55,634 bases of DNA from an uncultured Bacillota bacterium (GCA_958426775.1 CATZZP010000015.1:1-55634); one strand, 5' to 3'. Shown: positions 43,068-52,421, counted from the stretch's first letter. Notes: a model not told the origin generated them from the sequence alone. Translations and numbers: made by a program.

Positions 43068-43958
43068 ATGTTTATTGATTATGTAAAACACAGATTTACT
43101 TATGTTATTATTGCCGTTATTGCGATACTTATCGGTGTAGGCTTTATGGTGTTTAACTCCGTAAGCGGAAACGGTGCTTTTAATTACGATGTACAGTTTA
43201 TAGGCGGTACTTCTGTTGAAGCAAACCTTGAACAGGAATTTGACAATAATGAAATTACAGAGCTTGTAAAGTCAACTACAGGCGATGAGGACCCACAGGT
43301 GCAAAAGGTGGGTGACGGTAAAACCGTTACCATCAAGACCCAGGCACTTGAGGACGAGGCGAGAGATGCTTTAAGCACAGCTCTTATGGAAAAGTATGGT
43401 ATCCCATCTGAGAATATAAGCGTTCAGGAGGTTAGTGCAACCTTAAGTAAGGAAATGCAGAAAAATGCAGTTATTTCCTTAGTGCTTGCCTGTGTTGCAA
43501 TGCTCATATATGTAAGCCTCAGATTTAGAGAGTTTAAGATAGGTACAAGCTGTATTTTAGCTCTTGTACATGATGCCCTTATTGTAACAGGTGCATATGC
43601 TGTTTTCAGAATACCTATGGATAGCACTTTTATTGCGGTAGTGCTTACTGTTGTAGGTTACTCAATTAATGCATCGGTTGTAATCTTTGACCGTGTGCGT
43701 GAAAATAGAAAGAAGCTTGGCAGAAAGAACTATGCTGACCTTGTAAACCACAGTGTAAACCAGACCTTAAGAAGATCAATCTTTACTTCATTAACAGTAT
43801 TCTTTGCTGTTGTATGCCTTTACATTTTCGGTGTGCCTTCAGTAAAGGAGTTTGCTCTTCCTATTGCAATCGGTGTAGTAGCAGGTGCATATTCATCAAT
43901 TTGTCTTTCGGCTAACATCTGGTATATTTTATGTACCTCAGTTGGCAAAAATAAATAA
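43068..43958 (+). CDS. secF: Protein translocase subunit SecF
   Basis: Partner of SecD in post-translocation pulling. The 296-residue protein has six predicted membrane helices, the FNYDVQFIGGTSVEANL block near the N terminus and the VVLTVVGYSINASVVIFDRVREN signature in the fourth helix (quoted only to mark it; about 188-210). It follows secD by 14 bp with AAGGAGG, and is followed by a terminator before recJ. Confidence 0.95.
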   Translation: MFIDYVKHRFTYVIIAVIAILIGVGFMVFNSVSGNGAFNYDVQFIGGTSVEANLEQEFDNNEITELVKSTTGDEDPQVQKVGDGKTVTIKTQALEDEARDALSTALMEKYGIPSENISVQEVSATLSKEMQKNAVISLVLACVAMLIYVSLRFREFKIGTSCILALVHDALIVTGAYAVFRIPMDSTFIAVVLTVVGYSINASVVIFDRVRENRKKLGRKNYADLVNHSVNQTLRRSIFTSLTVFFAVVCLYIFGVPSVKEFALPIAIGVVAGAYSSICLSANIWYILCTSVGKNK

Positions 43959-43965
43959 CAGTTTC

Positions 43966-43997
43966 ACGGGCTGTCGTTTTGCGGCAGCCTGTTTTTT
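43966..43997 (+). terminator. Terminator between secF and recJ
   Basis: ACGGGCTGTCG (43966-43976) pairs with CGGCAGCCTGT (43982-43992) with two G-T pairs, then six Ts. recJ has no promoter visible between it and its start, so recJ may depend on read-through. Confidence 0.8.
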
Positions 43998-44017
43998 CTG
44001 TAATTCAGGAGGTTTTT

Positions 44018-45793
44018 ATGACAGTTTGGAGGGTAAAAAATAAAAAATATTTACCGGGAGCTGTTAATGATATTTGCAGACGATTTAAGGTAACACCTCT
44101 CGGAGCCGAAATAATGCTTGCAAGAGAGCTTAAAAGTCAGGATATGATTGATTTTTATAAAAATGCAGATATTTCAAGGCTGCATCCAATAAAAAATATA
44201 CCTCAGGTGCAACAGGCTTTTTCCGTAATATTGTCAGCTATAGAAAAAAATCTGCCTATAGTTATTTACGGTGATTATGATGTAGATGGCATTACATCTA
44301 CGGTTATTCTTTGTAAGGGTTTAAGGGCATTAGGTGCAGATGTTACCTATTTTATACCCGATAGACATACAGACGGATACGGACTTAATCCATCTGCTGT
44401 AAAAAAAATTGCAGAGCAAGGCTGTAAGCTGCTTATTACCTGTGATAACGGCATTGCTTCTAAAAGTGAAATAGCCTATGCAAAGGAACTGGGAGTGGCT
44501 ACGGTTATTTTAGACCATCATGAACCACCGTTTAAAATTCAAAATAATGAAAAAAAATATATTCTGCCGGGTGCAGAAGCAACTGTTGACCTTAAAATTG
44601 AGGAAATAGACTATCCTTTCAGAGAGCTTTGTGCAGGTGGTCTTTGCTATAAATTCATTAGAGAGCTTTTTGAATATCTTAATAAGGATTTCTATCTTGA
44701 TGAAGAGCTTAATGTGTTGGCATCTATAGCTACAGTGTGCGACGTTGTGCCGCTTCTGGACGAAAACCGTATTTTAGTAAAGCGAGGGCTTGAAATAATT
44801 AACGGCAGTGTTCCCAATAAGGGACTTGATACATTGGTTGGTATCAATGAACTAAGGGATAAAAGAATAACGGAGTATACATATGGCTTTATTATAGGTC
44901 CCTGTATTAATGCAGTAGGCAGACTGGAGGTTGCAACTCTGGGTGCAGAGCTTTTTATGTGTGAGGATAATGAAAGGTGTATGGAAATTGCAGAACATCT
45001 TTTTAACCTTAACATTAAGCGTAAGGAGATGACAAAGGAAAGCGTTGAGCGACTTACCCAAATAGCTGAAAATACAGAGGACAGGGTGCTTGTTCTGTAT
45101 GATGAAGCTGTTGATGAGAGTATTGCAGGTATTGTTGCAGGTCGTCTGAGAGAAGTATTTAATAAGCCTGCTATTGTATTGACTAAAAGTGAAGGCGGTG
45201 CTAAAGGCTCTGCACGTTCTATCGAGAAATATGATTTGTTTAAGGAGCTTTCATGCTTTAAAGAGTTGTTTACTAAATTCGGCGGTCATAAAATGGCGGC
45301 GGGTATGTCATTGCCTGTTGAAAACATAGAGCCTCTGCGTAGGGTGCTGAATGAAAATTGCAGACTTACTGCTGAGGATATGGAAAGAGTCTATACGGCA
45401 GATGCAGTTGTTGAAATGAATGAAATCAGCTTAAATGCCGCAGAGGATATGGAAATTTTCAAGCCCTTTGGTACAGCCAACCCGGAACCCTTGATAGGTG
45501 CGGTAAATTTAAGCATATCAAGTTTGCGTTTTGTGGGTGAGGAAAAAAATATCGCCTCCTTTAGTGTTACGGACAGCTCCTGTAACTATGTATCGGCGGT
45601 GTGGTTTAACGGAGAAAATTTACCTGAGCTTATAAACGACTTTTATGGCTATGAGGTTATTGATGCTGATAAAAATATAAAAATAAAATTAACCGATTTA
45701 AGGATTGATATTATATCAGCCCTGTGTGTAGATGAATATAACGGCAATAAAAAGCCAAAGCTGATTATTAAAGACTTGCGTATTTCAAAATAA
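44018..45793 (+). CDS. recJ: Single-stranded-DNA exonuclease RecJ
   Basis: A 5'-3' single-strand DNA exonuclease for recombination and repair. The 591-residue protein has the DHH-family motifs: VIYGDYDVDGITST (motif I), LITCDNGIAS, VILDHHEPP (D166, H167, H168) and a DHHA1 region with KGSARSI and FGGHKMAAGMS, followed by an OB-like tail. ATG 44018 has AGGAGG 6 bp upstream; the 13-codon extension starts inside the terminator. A recJ gene after secDF is a familiar clostridial order. Confidence 0.93.
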   Translation: MTVWRVKNKKYLPGAVNDICRRFKVTPLGAEIMLARELKSQDMIDFYKNADISRLHPIKNIPQVQQAFSVILSAIEKNLPIVIYGDYDVDGITSTVILCKGLRALGADVTYFIPDRHTDGYGLNPSAVKKIAEQGCKLLITCDNGIASKSEIAYAKELGVATVILDHHEPPFKIQNNEKKYILPGAEATVDLKIEEIDYPFRELCAGGLCYKFIRELFEYLNKDFYLDEELNVLASIATVCDVVPLLDENRILVKRGLEIINGSVPNKGLDTLVGINELRDKRITEYTYGFIIGPCINAVGRLEVATLGAELFMCEDNERCMEIAEHLFNLNIKRKEMTKESVERLTQIAENTEDRVLVLYDEAVDESIAGIVAGRLREVFNKPAIVLTKSEGGAKGSARSIEKYDLFKELSCFKELFTKFGGHKMAAGMSLPVENIEPLRRVLNENCRLTAEDMERVYTADAVVEMNEISLNAAEDMEIFKPFGTANPEPLIGAVNLSISSLRFVGEEKNIASFSVTDSSCNYVSAVWFNGENLPELINDFYGYEVIDADKNIKIKLTDLRIDIISALCVDEYNGNKKPKLIIKDLRISK

Positions 45794-45801
45794 GTAATTT
45801 A

Positions 45802-45853
45802 TTAGGTACCTTGACATTTTTTTGACTTAGTGTTAAAATATCAAGGTACCTAA
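45802..45853 (+). promoter_or_regulatory. marR promoter with twin palindromic operators
   Basis: TTGACA (45811-45816), 17-bp spacer, TAAAAT (45834-45839). A perfect 13-bp inverted pair flanks it, TTAGGTACCTTGA (45802-45814, overlapping -35) and TCAAGGTACCTAA (45841-45853, after -10), centres 39 bp apart. Each arm contains the self-palindrome AGGTACCT, so each can bind one MarR dimer. Autorepression of the marR-ABC operon is the obvious reading. Confidence 0.8.
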
Positions 45854-45873
45854 CTTTTTGGGAGGGAGTAAGT

Positions 45874-46311
45874 ATGGAAAATAAGGAATTATTGCAAATT
45901 ATGGAAAAATGCGGACATTTTCTTTATCATAGACGCGGTGGGGGAAAGGGTCAGCTTAGAATTTTGAAATTAATAGATGAAAAAGGCACAGTAACTCAAT
46001 CAGAGCTTTTACAGAGCTTAACCATTAAATCAGGCTCTGTAAGCGAAGCTGTGGGCAAGCTTGAGCAAAGAGGCTTTATTACTAAGGAAAGAGCTAAGGA
46101 GGATAAGCGTAAAATTAATATCTGCCTTACCTGTGAGGGTAAAGCTTATCTTGAAAAACAGCTTGCTGTAAACAGTGAGCAGGAAAGGGTGCTTTTTGAT
46201 GCATTAACTTTGCACGAACAGCAGCAGCTTAATGAGCTTTTAAATAAGCTTTTCAATGATTGGCAAAATAAGTTTGACAATACCTTGTTTAACCACAGAA
46301 AGGGGGATTAA
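45874..46311 (+). CDS. MarR-family regulator of the downstream ABC exporter
   Basis: A 145-residue winged-helix repressor. The helix-turn-helix region spans about 50-75 (TQSELLQSLTIKSGSVSEAV), followed by the wing RGFITKERAKEDKRKINI and a dimer-forming C-terminal helix. GGAGGGAG lies before the ATG. It starts the operon marR-ABC1-ABC2 (1-bp gap, then 8-bp overlap) and its probable operators flank its own promoter. MarR proteins often release DNA on binding phenolic or lipophilic drugs; the effector here is unknown. Confidence 0.88.
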   Translation: MENKELLQIMEKCGHFLYHRRGGGKGQLRILKLIDEKGTVTQSELLQSLTIKSGSVSEAVGKLEQRGFITKERAKEDKRKINICLTCEGKAYLEKQLAVNSEQERVLFDALTLHEQQQLNELLNKLFNDWQNKFDNTLFNHRKGD

Positions 46312-46312
46312 T

Positions 46313-48055
46313 ATGCTTAAGCTGTTAAAAAAATATTGGTTTTTTGGCTTGCTGGCATCTGCTTTTATGTGCGGAGAGGTATGTGTGGATTTAATACAGC
46401 CTAAGCTTATGCGTGTTATTATAGATGAGGGTGTTCTGGGCATTAACAATAATAATATAGGGGATTTAGACCTTATTATAAATGTAGGCTTTAAGATGGT
46501 TATTATTGTTTTTACAGGCGGTATCTGCGGTATTATGTCGGGAGTTTTTGCTAACCTTTTCAGTCAGCTTTGGAGCAACGATATTCGTAAGCTCTGCTTT
46601 AAAAAGGTAATGGAGCTTTCCTTTCAGCAAACAGATAAATTTTCCACAGGCTCGTTGGTTACTAGGGTAACTAATGACGTAACCCAGCTTCAAACTCTTG
46701 CAACCCAAATGGTAAGAGGCTTTGTGCGTACTACTCTTTTGTTTTTCGGCGGTATTTACTGCGTTGCAAGCCTTAATTTGAAATTCGGCGTAGTGCTTAT
46801 TTGCTCAATGCCCTTTGTTATTGCAGGTGTTTTGTTTTTTATTACAAGAGCTATGCCTTTTTTTGACCTTCTGCAAAAAAAGCTTGATAAGGTAAATAGT
46901 GTTGTTCAGGAAAATGTTTCGGGTTCAAGAGTAGTAAAAGCGTACGTTAAGGAGAATTACGAAAAGGAACGCTTCGGTAAGGCAAATAATGAGCTTGCGG
47001 ATACTCAGCTTAGGGTTTTGAGGTTTTTTGCCTATATGACCCCTCTTGCAAACCTTGTTCTTAATATGGTTATAGTTATAATTATTAAGCTGGGTGCAAT
47101 TGAAATTCAGGCAGGTACTGCTACTCCGGGCAGTCTTATGGCGGCTATTACATATTTGTCCCAGATTTTACATTCTGTTTTAATGCTTGCTATGATATTC
47201 CAGACTGTATCCAGAGGTAAGGCATCTGCTAATCGTTTAAATGAAGTTTTGAGTACCCGCTCTGCCATAGCGGACGGAGAATTAATGGATACACCAAAGC
47301 AGGGAGGTAAAATTCAGTTTAAAAACGTATCCTTTGCGTATCCCCAGGGTAACGGAACACCTGTATTAAAAAATATCAACTTAACAATTAATCCGGGAGA
47401 AACCTTTGGCATTTTAGGTGCTACAGGCTGCGGTAAGTCAAGCCTTGTAAACCTTATACCAAGGTTTTATGATGCTACAGAGGGTGAGGTTTTGGTAGAC
47501 GATATTAATGTAAAAAGCTATAAGCTTACGTCCTTAAGGGATAAAGTTGCAATAGCACTACAGAAAAGTGAGCTTTTTAACACTTCAATCAAGGAAAATG
47601 TTATTTGGGGTAAGCCTGATGCAACAGATGAGGAAATATCCAAGGCTTGTGATAATGCTCAGGCAAATGAGTTTATATTATCTAAGCCTGAAGGCTATGA
47701 GTCTGTAGTTGCAGAGGGCGGTATGAGCCTGTCAGGCGGACAAAAGCAAAGACTTGCCATAAGCAGAGCCTTACTTAAAAAATCTGAAATACTTATTTTT
47801 GACGACTCTACAAGTGCTTTGGACCTGAAAACAGAGGCTAAGCTTTATGATGCCTTAAAAAAGGACTATAAAGCTACAACAAAAATAATTATTGCTCAAC
47901 GTATAGCCTCTGTAAAACAGGCAGACAGAATTGCTGTTATAGATAATGGGGAGCTTGTTGCCTGCGGTAATCATAAGACCCTACTTGAAACAAGTTCCGT
48001 TTACAGGGATATTTATGATTCCCAGTTAAAGAATGGGGGTGAGCTTTATGAGTGA
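46313..48055 (+). CDS. ABC exporter half-transporter, degenerate-site subunit
   Basis: A 580-residue type I ABC exporter half (six membrane helices in residues 1-310, ATPase domain after). Walker A is GATGCGKSS (from 369) and the signature is LSGGQ. Walker B reads LIFDDSTSALD, with aspartate (D498) where the catalytic glutamate should be. The switch histidine is replaced by glutamine (Q529, in IIIAQRIAS). These two changes mark the non-catalytic site of heterodimeric exporters such as TM287/288, LmrCD and BmrCD. It starts at ATG 46313 one base after the marR stop, with AAAGGGGG upstream; the longer frame overlaps marR. Its signature motif is intact, so it should complete the active site of the partner gene. 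Confidence 0.92.
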   Translation: MLKLLKKYWFFGLLASAFMCGEVCVDLIQPKLMRVIIDEGVLGINNNNIGDLDLIINVGFKMVIIVFTGGICGIMSGVFANLFSQLWSNDIRKLCFKKVMELSFQQTDKFSTGSLVTRVTNDVTQLQTLATQMVRGFVRTTLLFFGGIYCVASLNLKFGVVLICSMPFVIAGVLFFITRAMPFFDLLQKKLDKVNSVVQENVSGSRVVKAYVKENYEKERFGKANNELADTQLRVLRFFAYMTPLANLVLNMVIVIIIKLGAIEIQAGTATPGSLMAAITYLSQILHSVLMLAMIFQTVSRGKASANRLNEVLSTRSAIADGELMDTPKQGGKIQFKNVSFAYPQGNGTPVLKNINLTINPGETFGILGATGCGKSSLVNLIPRFYDATEGEVLVDDINVKSYKLTSLRDKVAIALQKSELFNTSIKENVIWGKPDATDEEISKACDNAQANEFILSKPEGYESVVAEGGMSLSGGQKQRLAISRALLKKSEILIFDDSTSALDLKTEAKLYDALKKDYKATTKIIIAQRIASVKQADRIAVIDNGELVACGNHKTLLETSSVYRDIYDSQLKNGGELYE

Positions 48056-49859
48056 TAATAAGCCAAAGGTTAATACACGTATAACAGGTATGCGTGGACC
48101 AAGACGCTTTACGGAGGTTGAAAAACCAAAGGACGGCAAAAAAACTCTTTCAAGGCTCTTAAAATACTTCTCCAAGGAGATTAAGCTTATTTTTATGCTT
48201 ATAGGAGTGGTAGCAATAACTGTTATTTGTTCTGTTTTGGCTCCCGGCTTACAAAGTAAGGCAGTGGATATAATAGCCGCAGGTGAATATGGCAGAGTTA
48301 ATTCTGTTCTTGTTGTAATGGTAGTGCTTTATATTGTGTTTTGTATTTGCACTCTTTTACAAAACCTTATAAGTGCATCTCTGAGTCAGAAAATAGTAAG
48401 GCGAATGAGGGAGGATTTATTTGATAAAATAGTAAATCTGCCTGTAAAATACATTGACAATCATTCTCACGGCGATATTATGAGCCGTATGACAAATGAT
48501 GTTGAAAATATCTCAAACACTGTTTCTCAGTCCTTAGGCTCTTTGGTTTCAGGTGTGCTTACGGTTTTAGGCACTGTTACCATGATGCTTTACTTTTGTC
48601 CTCAGCTTGCACTGCTGTCTTGCTCTACGGTAATACTTACCGTGCTTGTAACTAAGTATTTATCAAAGCTTATGCGAAAATTTTTCTTAAAGCGTCAGGA
48701 AATTTTAGGTAAGCTTAACGGCATAGTTGAAGAAAAGGTTATGGGCTATAAAACCGTTGTAGCCTACAACAGACAGGGGGCTGTTATTTCTGAGTTTGAA
48801 AAAAGCTCTGATGAGCTTACTAAAACAGGTATTGTTGCAGAAGCCTTAGGCGGTTCGATGGGTCCTGTTATGAATTTCATCAATAATACAGGCTTTATAA
48901 TTATTGCCGTATTCGGCGGTTATTTTGCAATAAACGGCATTATTTCCATAGGTGTGGTATCTGCTTTTATAGTTTATGCAAAACAGTTCGGCAGACCGAT
49001 AAATGAAATTGCTCAGGTTTACGGTCAAATTCAAACAGCTATTGCAGGTGCAGAGCGTATTTTTGAAATAATGGACGAAGAAAGTGAAAACAAGCAGGGC
49101 AAGCATAATATGGAAAAAGCCAAGGGTATTATTACCTTTAATAATGTAAGCTTTTCCTATGTTGAGGGCAAGGAGGTGCTTCATAACTTTAACTTAAAGG
49201 TAAATGCTGGCAGTAAGGTTGCTCTTGTAGGTGCAACAGGCAGTGGTAAAACTACGGTTGTTAATCTCCTTATGCGTTTTTATGATATTAATAAGGGAGA
49301 AATACTTATTGACGGTGTCAACATAAAGGACATTTCTCTTGATGAGCTAAGACGTAACACTGCTATAGTTTTGCAGGATACTATACTTTTTTCAGATACG
49401 GTAAGAAATAATCTTAAATATTCTAACCCTGATGCAACAGATGAGGAAATGATTCAGGCATCTAAGCTCAGCAATTGTTATGAAATGATTATGCATATGA
49501 CTGACAAGTTTGATACAATGCTTACTGAGGCAGGGCAAAACCTTTCTCAGGGACAAAGACAGCTCCTGTCAATAGGCAGAGCCTTTCTTGCAAACCCTAA
49601 AATACTTGTGCTTGATGAGGCTACCTCAAGTGTAGATACCCGTACCGAAAAGCATATCCAGGATGCTATGGTAAATCTTATGAAGGAGAGAACAAGTTTG
49701 ATTATTGCCCACAGGCTTTCAACAATACGTGATGCGGATATGATAGTGGTGATGGATAATGGCAGGATACAGGAAACGGGAAATCATACTGAACTGCTTA
49801 AGAAACGGGGCAAGTATTACGAGTTGTATATGACGCAGTTTGAAGGCAATGCAATATAA
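48048..49859 (+). CDS. ABC exporter half-transporter, catalytic subunit
   Basis: A 603-residue partner half. A polar N-terminal stretch (about 1-40) precedes six helices. The ATPase domain has Walker A GATGSGKTT (from 395), Walker B ILVLDEATSSVD with E524, and H555 in IIAHRLST. The signature reads LSQGQ, a variant seen in the partner of degenerate-site subunits. Together with the preceding gene this gives one working and one degenerate site, as in multidrug heterodimers. ATG 48048 overlaps the previous stop by 8 bp and has GGGGGTGAG upstream. Substrate is unknown; MarR control suggests a drug or toxic metabolite. Confidence 0.92.
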   Translation: MSDNKPKVNTRITGMRGPRRFTEVEKPKDGKKTLSRLLKYFSKEIKLIFMLIGVVAITVICSVLAPGLQSKAVDIIAAGEYGRVNSVLVVMVVLYIVFCICTLLQNLISASLSQKIVRRMREDLFDKIVNLPVKYIDNHSHGDIMSRMTNDVENISNTVSQSLGSLVSGVLTVLGTVTMMLYFCPQLALLSCSTVILTVLVTKYLSKLMRKFFLKRQEILGKLNGIVEEKVMGYKTVVAYNRQGAVISEFEKSSDELTKTGIVAEALGGSMGPVMNFINNTGFIIIAVFGGYFAINGIISIGVVSAFIVYAKQFGRPINEIAQVYGQIQTAIAGAERIFEIMDEESENKQGKHNMEKAKGIITFNNVSFSYVEGKEVLHNFNLKVNAGSKVALVGATGSGKTTVVNLLMRFYDINKGEILIDGVNIKDISLDELRRNTAIVLQDTILFSDTVRNNLKYSNPDATDEEMIQASKLSNCYEMIMHMTDKFDTMLTEAGQNLSQGQRQLLSIGRAFLANPKILVLDEATSSVDTRTEKHIQDAMVNLMKERTSLIIAHRLSTIRDADMIVVMDNGRIQETGNHTELLKKRGKYYELYMTQFEGNAI

Positions 49860-49947
49860 TCAAAAAATTATTAATTGAGTTTAAAGTCGGATTTACTGCT
49901 GTAAAAGTTGTTTTGCAGTGTACAATTACTTTCTTTTAATTCACAAA

Positions 49948-49980
49948 AATAAGCTTCGGACAATTTGTCCGAGGCTTATT
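49948..49980. terminator. Bidirectional terminator
   Basis: AATAAGCTTCGGACA (49948-49962) pairs with TGTCCGAGGCTTATT (49966-49980), one G-T pair, 3-nt loop. T-rich on both exits; it serves the ABC operon and the minus-strand HTH gene. Confidence 0.85.
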
Positions 49981-49993
49981 TATTAGTTGTTGC

Positions 49994-50419
49994 TTATTTA
50001 TTGCCGAGTATTTCCTGCTCACAGTTAAATAATATGTCATTTGTTTCCATAACGGAAAGCTTTTTTGATAAGGCATATATAAATATGGAGTCCCTTTTAT
50101 CTCTGGGATCCAGCATAAGGTATTTGCCAAGCCGGAGCAATAATTGAAGCTCTGTATGGCTAAGCTCCATGGATAGGCCTATGGCAATATATACATCTCG
50201 ATTTCCTTTTCTTGTGCCGTTGAATATTTTGTATACATAATCCCCAAGTCCGGAGCTTACCGAAACTTTGGATATTTTAAGTTTTCTTTCCTCCAGGAGT
50301 TTGTTTAAATATTGATCTATGGTTATATTGAAATACTCGGACTTGTTTTCTTGAATAAAGTTTTCTATTTCATATGTATCCTTGATTTTATTTAATAGTT
50401 CATCAGTAGTTTTTTTCAT
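49994..50419 (-). CDS. HTH-like regulator divergent from the kinase
   Basis: A 141-residue protein, charged and without membrane segments. Residues about 38-125 look like an Xre-type helix-turn-helix region (NKLLEERKLKISKVSVSSGL, then YVYKIFNGTRKGNRDVYIAI, then MELSHTELQLLLRLGKYLML). I am not certain of the fold. ATG 50419 with AAAGGAG 9 bp upstream is preferred over a 7-codon longer frame. It is transcribed divergently from the Ser/Thr kinase, from an overlapping promoter, so it may regulate the kinase or be its target. Confidence 0.6.
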   Translation of the reverse strand: MKKTTDELLNKIKDTYEIENFIQENKSEYFNITIDQYLNKLLEERKLKISKVSVSSGLGDYVYKIFNGTRKGNRDVYIAIGLSMELSHTELQLLLRLGKYLMLDPRDKRDSIFIYALSKKLSVMETNDILFNCEQEILGNK

Positions 50420-50474
50420 TGCTATTGGCTCCTTTTTCATATATAATTATAGTATAAATTATTAACACTTTTAA
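50419..50474. promoter_or_regulatory. Overlapping divergent promoters, kinase and HTH gene
   Basis: Plus: TTGCTA (50419-50424), 17 bp, TATAAT (50442-50447). Minus: TTAAAA (50469-50474), 17 bp, TATAAT (50446-50451). The two -10 boxes overlap by two bases, and the plus -35 touches the HTH start codon, so RNA polymerase could not occupy both at once. Confidence 0.65.
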
Positions 50475-50490
50475 GGAAGGAATGGATTAT

Positions 50491-52080
50491 ATGCTGTCCT
50501 CTACAGACCAATATAAATTATCACTTTATACGGATAAAGAACTTTTACACAGCAGCAAAAACAGTGATATTTTTCTGGTTATATCTACCCTTACGGGTAA
50601 ATTGTATATAAAGCGTATTTATAGGGATATTAATATGACGCAGTTGTTTAATGCCATTAAAAATAAGCATATAAGAAATTCTCCCGAAATTTATGAAGTT
50701 TTTTATAATGATAGTGATACCATCGTCATTGAGGAATATGTTCTGGGTTATACATCCGACAGCATTACCCTGTCAAAGCCTGCTTTTTATAAAATTGTAA
50801 TGCAGGTTTTTAACAGTATTGAGGACTTACACAGTGTCGGTATTATTCATAGGGACATTAAGCCGGATAATATACTGATTACAAGCGAATGTAAGGCTTA
50901 TCTTATTGATTTTGGTATCTCCCGGTTCTATTCTGTCGACATCGGCAGTGACACAACCAAACTGGGAACTAAGGGATTTGCCTCTCCCGAACAGTTTGGT
51001 TTTCAGCAAACGGATTTTCGCTCGGATATATATTCTCTGGGCAAAACAATGGATGTGCTTATAAAAGATAACAATATACATACTAATTTAAAGTCTGTTA
51101 TTTTAAAAGCAACATCGTTTGATCCTAATAACAGATATGCTGATGTTGCAAGGTTAAAGCGTGCCGTTATTTTCAGAAGATATATGCCTGTTTTTACATT
51201 ATTTGCCCTGCTTTTGATTGTTGTTAGTTGTATCGGAATTTATGTTATAACAGATTTATATGAAAATTTATCTAAACAGGAGAATGAATTAACCACAGAA
51301 AAGCCTTCCGAAATACCTACAGAGCATATTACCCTTACGGAATTAACCACTGCCGAATCTACTGTCGCAGCAACGGAACAAACTACAGCGTCTTTGGCTG
51401 ACAGCTTTGTTAAGCTTCCAAACAAAGTTGATGAAGAATATTCCGAGGGAAAATCCGAAAATATTCTTAATACAAACACCGATACTGATTTTTTGAGCGG
51501 TATAGATATGCCGGCAGGTGTTGATTTTATGTCTTTGTTGGGCAATGAAACTTCTAAGACTTGTACCACACCTCTTAATAATACCGATGTTACAGTGGAG
51601 TGTGTTAAGGCAGATAAGGGGGTAACCTTAAATCTCAGTGACAGTTTTGGGCATACCGACAGTGCACATCTTACTTTCACTGACCGGGAACTAAGTAACA
51701 CAGTATATAATACACATTCATTTAACGTATATGTTTACTTTTATGATTACAATGGGGATGGTACTGCCGAAATCCTTGTTAGTTTTACCGATGCATGTCA
51801 GCAGTACGGCGAGATTGTCAGTACTGTTGAAGAGGCAAATGCCAAGTATGGCTGGGGAGGCAGTCCCTCTGTTAATTATAACATGGGTATGGCTATGCTT
51901 ATAGAGCACACGGCTGAAAATGGTTTTTATATTTACCCGGAAATAATTATGCCGGATGGGGACGACCGACTGACAGCATATCAGGGCACCGGTGTTTTTA
52001 TCTGTATGGAAAGCGGCTATATTTATGAGCCGAAGGACGGCATTATTGAGATGCGCTCGGCTATAGCAGGGAATTTTTAA
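50491..52080 (+). CDS. Membrane Ser/Thr protein kinase with extracellular domain
   Basis: A 529-residue Hanks-type kinase. The kinase domain (about 1-225) has K41 in YIKRIY, HRDIKPDN with D122, DFG with D140, GTKGFASPEQF and SDIYSLG; the usual glycine-rich loop is not evident, although all catalytic residues are present. A membrane helix (about 233-255) leads to a Thr-rich linker (about 265-315). An extracellular domain then follows with a DYNGDGTAEILVSF segment, like a calcium-binding FG-GAP blade. No PASTA repeats are present, so this is not the PrkC-type wall sensor. The ATG at 50491, 10 bp after GGAAGG, is chosen; the ATG at 50482 is too close to that site. Divergent from the HTH-like gene. 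Confidence 0.87.
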   Translation: MLSSTDQYKLSLYTDKELLHSSKNSDIFLVISTLTGKLYIKRIYRDINMTQLFNAIKNKHIRNSPEIYEVFYNDSDTIVIEEYVLGYTSDSITLSKPAFYKIVMQVFNSIEDLHSVGIIHRDIKPDNILITSECKAYLIDFGISRFYSVDIGSDTTKLGTKGFASPEQFGFQQTDFRSDIYSLGKTMDVLIKDNNIHTNLKSVILKATSFDPNNRYADVARLKRAVIFRRYMPVFTLFALLLIVVSCIGIYVITDLYENLSKQENELTTEKPSEIPTEHITLTELTTAESTVAATEQTTASLADSFVKLPNKVDEEYSEGKSENILNTNTDTDFLSGIDMPAGVDFMSLLGNETSKTCTTPLNNTDVTVECVKADKGVTLNLSDSFGHTDSAHLTFTDRELSNTVYNTHSFNVYVYFYDYNGDGTAEILVSFTDACQQYGEIVSTVEEANAKYGWGGSPSVNYNMGMAMLIEHTAENGFYIYPEIIMPDGDDRLTAYQGTGVFICMESGYIYEPKDGIIEMRSAIAGNF

Positions 52081-52103
52081 ATTCCTTTAAGGCTATTATA
52101 CAT

Positions 52104-52145
52104 TTATTGTGTACTTAATTCAAGTACATAATAAACATTTTTTTC
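52104..52145 (+). terminator. Terminator of the kinase gene
   Basis: TTATTGTGTACTT (52104-52116) pairs with AAGTACATAATAA (52122-52134), one G-T pair, followed by seven Ts. Confidence 0.75.
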
Positions 52146-52238
52146 TCGTTTTTTTGGTATAATATTTTAATAATTTGTGGATATTTGTTGGCTTTATTTA
52201 TTTTCCGCAATGTATTATATAAAAAATGAGGTTTTCTT

Positions 52239-52421
52239 ATGACAAATAAAACTAAACATATAGGTCTGCGCTGTTCTGAAGAGGTGCTCAAAAAACTTAA
52301 GTATCTCTCTGCATATGAGGGTCGTTCCATTAATGGAGAAATTCTCTATCTTATTAATCAGGCTATAAGGGATTTTGAAAGTAAAAATGGTGATATTTCT
52401 CTTGACAGTAACAAGGATTGA
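52239..52421 (+). CDS. Arc-type ribbon-helix-helix protein
   Basis: A 60-residue protein with the Arc/MetJ pattern: a basic strand (KHIGLRCSEEVLKKLKYLSA) and a second helix with RSINGEILYLINQAIRDFE. It should bind DNA as a dimer. No toxin gene is next to it, so an antitoxin role is unsupported. A TATAAT at 52158-52163 is a possible -10, but no good -35 is visible. It is followed by a perfect 11-bp hairpin at 52436-52463. Confidence 0.75.
   Translation: MTNKTKHIGLRCSEEVLKKLKYLSAYEGRSINGEILYLINQAIRDFESKNGDISLDSNKD

Noticed and set aside
50491..52080. PrkC-type PASTA kinase
   Set aside because: No PASTA repeats occur after the membrane helix; the outside part is FG-GAP-like.
52239..52421. Antitoxin of a toxin-antitoxin pair
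   Set aside because: There is no toxin-like gene adjacent; the next gene is a convergent GRAM-like protein.
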